Of a DNA stretch of 64,000 nucleotides, positions 25,584-32,877 are shown piece by piece. Source of the DNA: JAHFDS01 sp964593795 (GTDB lineage Bacteria > Myxococcota_A > Polyangia > JAHFDS01). Location of the stretch: positions 1-64,000 of the forward strand of contig CAZQJC010000039.1 in assembly GCA_964593795.1 (NCBI GenBank). Reading direction: 5' to 3'. The notes under the pieces were generated by a model, which saw nothing but the letters and a program-made list of their open reading frames with translations, had not been told where the DNA came from and ran no database searches. How positions within the stretch are numbered: position 1 is the stretch's first letter; the number at the start of each line of letters is the position of its first letter. The position numbers and the translations under genes were made by a program.

Positions 25584-26599
25584 GAATAGTTGCCGCGGAG
25601 TGAACGCGTAATCCCTGCCGGCCCAAGGGCGACAATGCGACGGGGGTGCGCGATCTCCGGGTGCGGGTCACCGATGTTGAAGGCTGCCAAGCGCTCGCGA
25701 AGCTGCGCCCCGGCCTCGGTGCCGTCCAGGCTCCGGAGCACCCGCGCAGAGGATCCCCAGTCGCACCAGTCGGAGCCGTCCACCCGGGCCACCAGGAGCT
25801 CCTCTGACCTCTCCAGCACCGCATGGCTGAAGTCGGCCGGGGCCATGCGAGCGTACAGGGCTTCGAGCAGTGGCGCCTCCGCCCAGCTGTCTACGTGGTG
25901 TGAGTAGACGGCGAAGTCGTGGGTCTGCGATGGGAGATGCCGCGCACACAGGTGCCAGAAGGTGGCGAGCGGCCCCGCCTGTGCGAACGTGTTCCAGAGT
26001 GCCCCTCGGTGCAGGAGCTGTTCGGTGATCTCGGGCGCCGGCTTCTCGACGAAGCGCCGTACGGTCCGCAGGTGGGACTCACCTGGAACGGGTCGCCCGG
26101 GTACGATCCACCCGTAGTCGCTTTCCGCCGTCGAGGGACGAACGCCGAGCAGGACCAGGGGCGCGAAGGGCCCCCGGGCTGGAGATGCTGCGAGCTCGAG
26201 CGCATCGAGGAAGGGCCCGGGCTGGGGCACGTGATGATCCGAGGGGAGAACGGCGACTCGCGCTTGCGGATCACGTGCGCGCACACGCGCCAGTGGCAAG
26301 AGGATCCCTGGCCCGGTGCCGAGGTTGCGTGGCTGCACGACGAGGGCGACCTCGGGGAAGTCGCCGAGTTGCTCGCGTGCGCGGACGGCGTGGGCTTCAC
26401 CGACCACCACGAGGGTCCGCGCGGCCGGCACGATCGCCGCGGTGCGTGCCAGCGTCTCCTGCAGCAGCGAGCGTTGGCCGGTGAGCGCGGCGAACTGCTT
26501 GGGCAGCGGCTCACCATAGAGCGCGCGCGTGAGTTCAGCGAGCCGCGTGCCCTCGCCTCCAGCGAGCACGATCGCCCAGAGCTGCCCGCATCCCCGCAT
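25580..26599 (-). CDS. Mannose-1-phosphate guanylyltransferase-like nucleotidyltransferase
   Basis: 339 aa; ATG 26599 fits GGAG 6 nt upstream better than the preceding GTG codons. The N-terminus carries the nucleotidyltransferase signature LAGGEGTRL, then PKQF, RNLGTGPGILLPL, LPSDHHV, SDYGWIVPG and RFVEKP, the GDP-mannose pyrophosphorylase pattern. The C-terminal isomerase domain of bifunctional ManC proteins is absent. It would make a nucleotide sugar for polysaccharide from sugar-1-phosphate. It has no obvious link to the surrounding copper genes. Confidence 0.85.
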   Translation of the reverse strand: MRGCGQLWAIVLAGGEGTRLAELTRALYGEPLPKQFAALTGQRSLLQETLARTAAIVPAARTLVVVGEAHAVRAREQLGDFPEVALVVQPRNLGTGPGILLPLARVRARDPQARVAVLPSDHHVPQPGPFLDALELAASPARGPFAPLVLLGVRPSTAESDYGWIVPGRPVPGESHLRTVRRFVEKPAPEITEQLLHRGALWNTFAQAGPLATFWHLCARHLPSQTHDFAVYSHHVDSWAEAPLLEALYARMAPADFSHAVLERSEELLVARVDGSDWCDWGSSARVLRSLDGTEAGAQLRERLAAFNIGDPHPEIAHPRRIVALGPAGITRSLRGNYS

Positions 26600-26752
26600 C
26601 ACCACCTCCGCACGCTCATTCGTTCAAGCTGCGTGCCACGAACAGCAGTCTTGCCGCCAGCGACGGCGCCGATCCGAGGCCACCTTGGTCGTAGCCGAGA
26701 AGGAGATCTGGGAGGGTCCTGCGCCTGCGAAGGCAGCGGCGTGAGACGCAGG

Positions 26753-26805
26753 GGGCGGGCCGCGACCTCAGGATCAGGGGGGAAGCTGTTGGGCGCGGCC
26801 CGCCC
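26753..26805. terminator. 12-bp inverted repeat downstream of cupredoxin operon
   Basis: GGGCGGGCCGCG (26753-26764) pairs perfectly with CGCGGCCCGCCC (26794-26805) across a 29-nt loop, 19 nt beyond the stop of the cupredoxin gene. The position suits transcription termination, but the long loop and missing T-run make an intrinsic terminator uncertain. The rest of 26600-26823 holds no supportable gene. Confidence 0.4.
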
Positions 26806-26823
26806 CGCCACGAATGCGATCGA

Positions 26824-27168
26824 TCATCGAACCTCGATCGTTCCGACCTTCATCATCATTCCGCAGGTGAAGCCAAGCTGGCCTGTCTTGTCGAACGTCA
26901 CCGAAATGACGATCGGCTGATCGAGCGGCAGACTCTTTCGGACGGAGGTGTGCTCGGAGGTATGCACGACCACTTCCTTCAAGCAGGCTATGTCGGTCCT
27001 GCGGGTGAAGACCAGCTCGATGGGCTCTCCTCGGCGCACGACGATCCGCGCCGGCTCGTAGCCCGCACGGGTGACAGCGATGTCGATGCGCCTCGGTTGC
27101 GCCGGCGCGCCACCAGCGCCTGCGTGCGCGAGTACGGCGCCGCCTAGGAGCCAGCCGAGGTACTTCAC
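26824..27168 (-). CDS. Exported cupredoxin-like protein, paralogue of 22945-23289
   Basis: 114 aa from GTG 27168, which overlaps the stop of the FN3 lipoprotein (GTGA). Signal peptide to about residue 24, then a cupredoxin-type domain: RIDIAVTRAGYEPARIVVRR, GEPIELVFTRRTDIACLKEV, and QLGFTCGMMMKVGTIEV. The TCGMMM segment offers Cys and Met copper ligands. Last gene of the translationally coupled PHM-like operon, so it is a likely electron or copper donor to that enzyme (inference). Confidence 0.82.
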   Translation of the reverse strand: MKYLGWLLGGAVLAHAGAGGAPAQPRRIDIAVTRAGYEPARIVVRRGEPIELVFTRRTDIACLKEVVVHTSEHTSVRKSLPLDQPIVISVTFDKTGQLGFTCGMMMKVGTIEVR

Positions 27169-27593
27169 GGCACCAGGATGCTCACTTCGTTCGAGGGATC
27201 CGACGCGGCACTGCCCTTCATGCCGTGGACCATGTAGACGTACGTCTTGCCCTTCAGCACGGTGGAGTCGTGGTACTGGGCGATGTCCTTGGCCACCATC
27301 GTCAGCGGGGCGAAGTCGCCCGCGGCGGCCATTTCCTTGCGCATGAGCATGAACATCTCCTCGTCGGTCGAGTTGTCCTTCCAGGACAGATGCACGCCGC
27401 CTGCCAGGATCTCGGCCTTGAGCATCGTCGGCGCGGCGGGCTTTGCGCCGCTGCTGCCTCCGCTCCCTGCCGTGCCTGTGCTGCCGCTGGAGCCCCCGGC
27501 GCCCGTGTCATTGCCGCCGCATCCGCCCATCGCGAGCAGACAGACCAGTGTGATGGCTCCAATCACATGTGACAGGAATGGTGACGCATTCAT
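27165..27593 (-). CDS. FN3-domain lipoprotein, paralogue of 17606-18289
   Basis: 142 aa; ATG 27593 overlaps the stop of the PHM-like gene (ATGA). Lipoprotein signal ends CLLAMGGC, followed by a short Ser/Gly linker and one fibronectin type III-like domain (about 53-142: AAPTMLKAEILAGGVHLSWK, YVYMVHGMKG, DPSNEVSI). The domain closely matches that of the Gly-rich lipoprotein at 17606, but the long Gly repeat is absent. Probably an anchored surface or periplasmic partner of the copper enzyme. Confidence 0.8.
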   Translation of the reverse strand: MNASPFLSHVIGAITLVCLLAMGGCGGNDTGAGGSSGSTGTAGSGGSSGAKPAAPTMLKAEILAGGVHLSWKDNSTDEEMFMLMRKEMAAAGDFAPLTMVAKDIAQYHDSTVLKGKTYVYMVHGMKGSAASDPSNEVSILVP

Positions 27594-28765
27594 TGTTCAA
27601 GACGCTCCTTCTCATCATCGAATCGTGGATCTGTCATTGACGTCTCCTGGCGCCCAGGAGTCCGTGTGGGGCGGAGGCCACGGCGATCGGACGCACAGAG
27701 CTCAGGCCGACCGTGCTGGATGTGCTCGGGTTTCTCCCCGTCGTGATAGCAGATACACCCGGCGAGCACGTCCAGGCTCGGGTAGAACATGGCGTACGTC
27801 TCCATGTGCTCGTTGGCGTCGACCTCGTACCCCCAGCGGATCTCGCGGTCCTCGGGGTTGTCGTATTCGGCCTCCATCCGGAGACCCCGCAAGCGGACGG
27901 GACCCTCCCAGGCCTGGTTCGTGTACCAGGGAGGATCGTCCCATTGGGTGCTCTCGTAGAGCAACGCTCCGTCAGACCTGGTCGCCGGATCCCACTGCCA
28001 GACTCGGAAGCGACGGCCTCGAGAGTGGAAGTGTCCGAACATCCCTATCAGCGTGACCTCGGCAGGCAGCTCGCAGAAGCGTGTCCGGCGATAGGTCTCC
28101 CCGGGCGCGAGGCTCAGCTCTTCGTCCTCGTCGAAGAGCGTCTCCGCCAGATCCTCGACCGGACTGGGTGCGGCGTGGAGGTTGACGACGTCGAAACCTC
28201 GAGCCGTCGGCGTGCGCTGCGTGGCTGCATTCGCGTAGTGGGCCTGCACGAGGAGTTGCTGGCCCTTCCGCAAGCGATAGCCGACTCCTTGGGGCAGCTC
28301 CCAGACGATCGAGTCATTCTGGAAGCCGACGACGAGACGCGGAGGGCCCGCGTCCTCGGGAAGCCCGCGCGCGACCTCGCTCGGCCAGTTGCCCCACGCT
28401 GCGGGCTGGGAGCAGTCGAACTCGCCGTCCGGCATGGGATAGCCCGTTGTGTAGAGGTCGAGATGGTGGCTGCCGCGGTTGTAGGCGAGCTCGATCTTCG
28501 TGATGTCGATGTCCGCGGGCACCTTCCGCCAGAAGCACCGGATCACCTCCGACCCAGAAGGTACTGCGAAAGGCCCGACGGAAAGCTGCAGCCCTCGCTC
28601 AGGCGGTGGCAGCACGACATCGCACTCGATGCCACGCTGGCACTCGGGCTCTGGTGCGCTCGGACTCCCCGCACCCGCGGGCGGCAGCGGTCGGGGGGCC
28701 CCCCCGCCACAGGCGACCAGAAGAACCGCAGCGCAGCCGCCGGCACTCGGGCGCGGGAGCCTCAT
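27590..28765 (-). CDS. PHM-like copper type II monooxygenase lipoprotein
   Basis: 391 aa. Lipoprotein signal ends AAVLLVAC. The two-domain copper type II ascorbate-dependent monooxygenase layout is visible: SHHLDLY (His100-His101) and AHYAN (His176) for the first copper, GHFHSRG (His245, His247) and NEHMETY (Met321) for the second. Eukaryotic relatives (PHM, dopamine beta-monooxygenase) hydroxylate C-H bonds with O2; bacterial members are poorly characterised. First gene of an ATGA/GTGA-coupled operon with an FN3 lipoprotein and a cupredoxin. Paired palindromic sites lie 38-74 nt upstream of the start. The substrate is unknown. Confidence 0.82.
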   Translation of the reverse strand: MRLPRPSAGGCAAVLLVACGGGAPRPLPPAGAGSPSAPEPECQRGIECDVVLPPPERGLQLSVGPFAVPSGSEVIRCFWRKVPADIDITKIELAYNRGSHHLDLYTTGYPMPDGEFDCSQPAAWGNWPSEVARGLPEDAGPPRLVVGFQNDSIVWELPQGVGYRLRKGQQLLVQAHYANAATQRTPTARGFDVVNLHAAPSPVEDLAETLFDEDEELSLAPGETYRRTRFCELPAEVTLIGMFGHFHSRGRRFRVWQWDPATRSDGALLYESTQWDDPPWYTNQAWEGPVRLRGLRMEAEYDNPEDREIRWGYEVDANEHMETYAMFYPSLDVLAGCICYHDGEKPEHIQHGRPELCASDRRGLRPTRTPGRQETSMTDPRFDDEKERLEQ

Positions 28766-28802
28766 GGGATCTGCCTATCGCGAACACAGCACCCGGGCAA
28801 GA

Positions 28803-28839
28803 GTGACCGAGGCCATGACAGTGTGACCGAAACTGTCAC
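28803..28839. promoter_or_regulatory. GTRAC-N7-GTYAC palindromes in a divergent promoter region
   Basis: GTGAC-cgaaact-GTCAC (28823-28839) is an exact copy; GTGAC-cgaggcc-ATGAC (28803-28819) is a degenerate neighbour with centre 20 bp away. They sit between the PHM-like operon (minus) and the c-type-heme peptide gene (plus). Confidence 0.6.
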
Positions 28840-28961
28840 TTGCGCATTCGGTCGCTGGTTATCACGCTGACGGTCGGATCGACAGGATGGAGAGCGATGG
28901 CGACTCTGCCCAGGCCTTGGTGAACCGGCCAGGTCATCCCCACCGTGCATCAGGTGCGCTG

Positions 28962-29321
28962 ATGGCCGCCGGAGCCGCAACCGGTACGCAGTCGAGGCGG
29001 CGCCACGGACTCCGTCGCATCACGGCACTGGTGGCTGCGCTCCTGTCGACTAGCCTGGCCGCCGGTCGTGGCACCGCCCACGACGAGCACACAGGCAAGT
29101 GCACGATCGCCACCAAGGGCGACTCCCCGGTCGCGAGAGCGTGCGCCCGGGGCGGCCGGAAGGCGGCCGCTCGGGAGATGAAGCAGCTCGTCAAGCACGC
29201 CAGGGCGACCGGACTGAAGATGAAGTGCGGCGACTGCCACGAGACGATGGAGAAGCTCGAGCTCAAGAAGAACGCCGAGGATGACTTCAAGAAGCTCCTG
29301 GCTGCGAGCAGGGGCAGGTGA
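28962..29321 (+). CDS. Small exported protein with one c-type heme motif
   Basis: 119 aa from ATG 28962 (the frame is open further upstream to 28887, but that part lacks a signal sequence). A twin-Arg-like basic start (SRRRHGLRR) and hydrophobic segment form a signal, cleaved near AAGRGTAHDEH. The mature protein has one CGDCH heme-attachment motif near residue 86, a Lys-rich helix and a charged tail. It may be a monoheme electron carrier next to the copper oxidases. Divergent from the PHM-like gene across the palindromes at 28803-28839. Confidence 0.6.
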   Translation: MAAGAATGTQSRRRHGLRRITALVAALLSTSLAAGRGTAHDEHTGKCTIATKGDSPVARACARGGRKAAAREMKQLVKHARATGLKMKCGDCHETMEKLELKKNAEDDFKKLLAASRGR

Positions 29322-29394
29322 GAGTGTCTGTCTCGATAGGCGACCGTTCGGTCACTCTCGCAATGAAATGCGCGGGACCCGCGAAGGGTTGCAT

Positions 29395-29423
29395 TTGACA
29401 GTGGGGAGCCGAATCGCTAAATC
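29395..29423 (+). promoter_or_regulatory. Sigma-70-type promoter for the cus operon
   Basis: TTGACA (29395-29400), exactly 17 nt, TAAATC (29418-29423). The start would be near 29430, only about 3 nt before the ATG at 29433, so the first gene may have a leaderless transcript. Two weak palindrome-like copies (29318-29355) lie about 50 nt upstream. Confidence 0.6.
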
Positions 29424-29432
29424 GGGGTCCAG

Positions 29433-29837
29433 ATGAGCCGCGCACGAAGCTTGCTTGCTGTCGTGCTGGCGGTGCTCATCCCTGCCGCCGCCATCGTCTC
29501 GCGGCACGCTCTTGCCAGCAGGGTTCCGCTCGTTCGGCCCTGCTGCTGCGGCTCTGCGAGCAGCGGACGTGCGCCGCAGGACCAGCAGGCGCGGCTCGAG
29601 CGGAGCTCGTCGTGCGCGTTTTCGCGTTGCTGCGTGGGCGAGGCGCCGCAGCCGCGGCTCGAGGTGGCCGAGGCGCATGCGCGTCCCGAGCTGACCCCGA
29701 TGGTCGCTGCGGCGCCACTCCTGTTGGTGGACACCGTGCCCGCAGCGCCACCACGGATTGCGCCGCTTCGCCGGGCGCTGGCTCCGCCGCGGCATGGGCC
29801 GTCCCTGATCCTCCAGAAGCACGCGTTCCTCCTCTGA
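29433..29837 (+). CDS. Small Cys-rich exported protein before cusCBA
   Basis: 134 aa. Signal peptide (LLAVVLAVLIPAAAIVSRHA), then PCCCGSASS and SSSCAFSRCCVGE clusters, and a Pro-rich C-terminal half. It occupies the same place before the second efflux operon as the Cys-rich protein at 3767 does before czcCBA, but the sequences are only loosely alike. The Cys clusters suggest metal binding or sensing in the periplasm; no family is recognised. Confidence 0.55.
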   Translation: MSRARSLLAVVLAVLIPAAAIVSRHALASRVPLVRPCCCGSASSGRAPQDQQARLERSSSCAFSRCCVGEAPQPRLEVAEAHARPELTPMVAAAPLLLVDTVPAAPPRIAPLRRALAPPRHGPSLILQKHAFLL

Positions 29838-29918
29838 GCCGAGCCCGAGGTCTGGCGAACCATCGGTGCGGTCACGCGTGGCCGCGTGAGCTCGATTCAG
29901 GATCAGGAGGACTTGGAA

Positions 29919-31292
29919 ATGCGTTTTCGACCGACCCTGTCCGGGTGGCTGGTGCTCACCCTCGGCGCCCTGCCCGCACCGGCCTTCGCGGAGGCCGGCA
30001 CCGCCCGCCCCGGACTCGACGCCCTGGTCAGGCGGGCGATCGAGGTCTCTCCAGCCATTGTGGCGCTCGATCGCCGCATCGCCGCGGCCCGCGAGCGCGT
30101 CACGCAGGCCGAGGCGCTGCCGAACCCATCGCTGGGTGTCTCCTATACGAACGACGGCTGGTCCCCGAGCCTCGGATCGATGGAGATGACGAACCTCGGC
30201 TTCATGGTGGGGCAGCCGCTGCCCTATCCAGGCAAGCGCGCCGCAGCCGGACGCTCGCTCGACGGGGAGCGAAGGCAGCTCGAGGCCACGCGCAGGAGGC
30301 TGGCGCTCGCCATCGAGGAGGAGGTGTCCCGCGCCTGGATCGATCTCATCGAGGCCAACGCCCGGCGCCGGGTGATCGAGCAACAGCGCGTGCTGTGGCG
30401 TCAAGCCGCCGAGACTGGCCGCAGCGCCTTCGCGACCGGCACGGGGGCTCTCCAGGATGCCCTGCGGGCGGACGTCGAGGAGCGCCGGCTCGGCGCGTTC
30501 CTGGCCCAGTCCGAGGCCGCAACGATCGGCGCGCAGGGGCGCATCAACGCGCTCCTGAGGAGGCCGCTCGCCGAACCCATTGCTGCCCCGGAGGCCCTGG
30601 AGGTGCCGGACGCGCACCCGGGCGTGGACGCATTCCTGCGGCGCGCACGCACGGGGCTCCCTGAGCTCTCTGTTCTCGACGCGGAGCGCGCGGGAAGGCG
30701 CGCCGACGTGGAGTTGGCGGAGCTCGCGGGTCGTCCCGATGTCGAGCTCGAGGCCGGCTACATGTTTCGCGGCAGCCTTCCGCCGATGTGGCAGCTCGGG
30801 CTGCGCATCGGCCTTCCCGTATGGCGCGCGGCGCGCGTGCAGCCCGGGATCCGCGAGAAGCGGGCCACGCTAGCGGCGCTGGACTCCGATGAGGAGAGCG
30901 TGCTGCTCAAGCTCCGCCAGCTCGCGCAGGTCCGGGTCGCGCAGCTGACCTCGCTGCGCGAGGTCGCCGAGCTCTACGGCCGCCGGATCCTGCCGCTCGA
31001 CGAGGACTCGCTCGCCGCCGCCCTCGCCGGCTACAAAGCCGGGCGCGGCCCCTTTCTGAACGTGCTCGAGGCCATGCAGACGGTGTTTCGCGATCGCCTG
31101 GTCGCCATCGAGACGACCACGGCCGCCCATCGCGTCTCGGTCGCGCTTGCGACCTTCTCCCTCGAGGAGGCCGGTGCCGCGATGGCTCCACCGGTGGCGA
31201 TGGGGGCGGCCCTCATGAGCCCAGCGGCGCCGGGCAGTCCTTCATCCGCCGGCCGCACCAGGACCGACGCGTCGCCGGGAGGTGGCATGTGA
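29919..31292 (+). CDS. cusC: CusC-like outer membrane efflux channel
   Basis: 457 aa; ATG 29919 has AGGAGG 8 nt upstream. Signal peptide to AFAEA, then two repeats of the TolC helical hairpin with NPSLGVSYTNDGW and PDVELEAGYMFRG beta segments. The last 45 residues are a Met/Ala/Pro-rich tail unusual for the family. Forms the outer membrane duct for CusBA. Its TGA overlaps the GTG of cusB. Confidence 0.85.
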   Translation: MRFRPTLSGWLVLTLGALPAPAFAEAGTARPGLDALVRRAIEVSPAIVALDRRIAAARERVTQAEALPNPSLGVSYTNDGWSPSLGSMEMTNLGFMVGQPLPYPGKRAAAGRSLDGERRQLEATRRRLALAIEEEVSRAWIDLIEANARRRVIEQQRVLWRQAAETGRSAFATGTGALQDALRADVEERRLGAFLAQSEAATIGAQGRINALLRRPLAEPIAAPEALEVPDAHPGVDAFLRRARTGLPELSVLDAERAGRRADVELAELAGRPDVELEAGYMFRGSLPPMWQLGLRIGLPVWRAARVQPGIREKRATLAALDSDEESVLLKLRQLAQVRVAQLTSLREVAELYGRRILPLDEDSLAAALAGYKAGRGPFLNVLEAMQTVFRDRLVAIETTTAAHRVSVALATFSLEEAGAAMAPPVAMGAALMSPAAPGSPSSAGRTRTDASPGGGM

Positions 31293-32854
31293 CGAACCGG
31301 AGGAAGATCGTGAGCGCGGTCGCGCTCTGCCTGCTCGCGAGCCTTGCCGTCCTCCCCCTTGCGGGTTGCTCCCGCAAGGGTGTCGCGCAGGCCCAGAAGT
31401 GGCATTGTCCGATGCACCCGACCTACGTCTCGGATCGGCCGGGGGACTGCCCGATCTGCGGCATGAGCCTGGTCCCGCTTGAGACCAAGGACGGAACGGC
31501 CTCGCATGCCGGAGCCCCCGCTTCCACCGCGGCCCGCGACGCCGGGGCTGGGAGGGTGCCCGCTGCGGACGGCGAGGCCCAGTATCGCTGCCCGATGCAC
31601 CCCGAGGTCACCTCGAAGGAGCCGGGGCGCTGCCCCAAATGCGGCATGGCCCTCGAGCGTGCCGAGGAACCGAAGCCTCCACCTGCCGAAGTCGTCTACG
31701 AGTGCCCGATGCACCCCGAGGTCACGTCGAAGAAGCCCGGGAAATGCCCCAAGTGCGGCATGGCGCTGCGCCCGCGGGCCGCCGACGGCGGAGTCCCGGT
31801 CGACCACGCCGCGCACGGCACCGATGAGGCGCCGCCACGAGTGGAAGTGGCGATCCCCCCGGATCGAGTGCAGCTCATGGGGGTCCGCACGACCCTCGCC
31901 ACCGAGCGTGTCGTCGAGCGCGATCTTCGCACCGTCGGGCGCGTGGACTTCGACGAGACGCGCCTGCATCACGTCCACACCAAGGTGGAGGGGTACGTCG
32001 AGGACCTGCGCGTGAACTTCACCGGCAAGCCGGTCAAGCGCGGAGAGGTGCTGTTCGGGCTCTACAGCCCCGAGCTCGTCGCGAGCCAGAACGAGTACCT
32101 GATCGCGCTGCGCGCCTCGCGCCGTGGCGGGACGGACGGCGGCGGGGCCGACCAGGCGCTCGTGGCGGCCCGGAAGCGGCTTGGGTACTACGACCTCGGG
32201 TCCAAGGAGCTCGCCGAGATCGAGCAGGCCGGCGAAGCGCTGCGCACGATCCCCATCCGCGCCCGTCAGGGCGGGTTCGTACTGCGAAAGCAGGTGATCG
32301 AGGGGCAACGCGTCGTACCCGGAGACACGCTCCTCGAGATCGCGGACCTGTCGCGCGTGTGGCTCCTGGCCGACGTGTACGAGCGCGAGCTGCCCTTCGT
32401 CCGGCTGCGGCAGTCCGCCAAGGTCTCGACCGCGAGCGTCCCCAACCAGGCCTGGGAAGGGATGGTCACCTACATCTACCCGACGGTCGAGGAGAAGACG
32501 CGCACCATCAAGGTTCGGATCGAGCTCGACAACCGGAAGGGCTTGCTCAAGCCGGGGATGCTGGCCGACGTCGTCCTGCGCAGCGAGCGCGGGGCGGTAC
32601 GCAGGCTCGCCGTCCCCGGCAGCGCGGTCGTGCACACCGGAACGCGCGCGCTCGTGTTCGTGGCCCGCGACGGCGGACGCTTCGAGCCGCGCTTCGTGGA
32701 GCTCGGCGAGCACGCCGGTGACGTCATCGAGGTCCGCGCCGGCCTCGAGCCGGGCGAGCGCATCGTCGAGGGCGCGAACTTCCTGCTCGATTCCGAGTCA
32801 CGGCTGCGCGCGGCCATCGACGCCATGCAGGTCGGCGGCGAGCACAAGCACTGA
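31289..32854 (+). CDS. cusB: CusB-like adaptor lipoprotein with three HMBD repeats
   Basis: 521 aa from GTG overlapping cusC. Lipoprotein signal ends VLPLAGC. Three heavy-metal-binding domains follow at about 40-59, 101-120 and 139-158, each with CPMHP ... CPxCGM. The adaptor core has barrel-sandwich halves (TVGRVDFDETRLHHVHTK; IPIRARQGGFVLRKQV), a short hairpin, and the IYPTVEEKTRTIKVRIEL barrel. Ends with EHKH. CusB-type adaptors receive Cu+/Ag+ and pass it to the pump; the triple HMBD gives extra binding capacity. Confidence 0.92.
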   Translation: MTNRRKIVSAVALCLLASLAVLPLAGCSRKGVAQAQKWHCPMHPTYVSDRPGDCPICGMSLVPLETKDGTASHAGAPASTAARDAGAGRVPAADGEAQYRCPMHPEVTSKEPGRCPKCGMALERAEEPKPPPAEVVYECPMHPEVTSKKPGKCPKCGMALRPRAADGGVPVDHAAHGTDEAPPRVEVAIPPDRVQLMGVRTTLATERVVERDLRTVGRVDFDETRLHHVHTKVEGYVEDLRVNFTGKPVKRGEVLFGLYSPELVASQNEYLIALRASRRGGTDGGGADQALVAARKRLGYYDLGSKELAEIEQAGEALRTIPIRARQGGFVLRKQVIEGQRVVPGDTLLEIADLSRVWLLADVYERELPFVRLRQSAKVSTASVPNQAWEGMVTYIYPTVEEKTRTIKVRIELDNRKGLLKPGMLADVVLRSERGAVRRLAVPGSAVVHTGTRALVFVARDGGRFEPRFVELGEHAGDVIEVRAGLEPGERIVEGANFLLDSESRLRAAIDAMQVGGEHKH

Positions 32855-32877
32855 CCGCGGGAGGAAGGAGACTGGTC

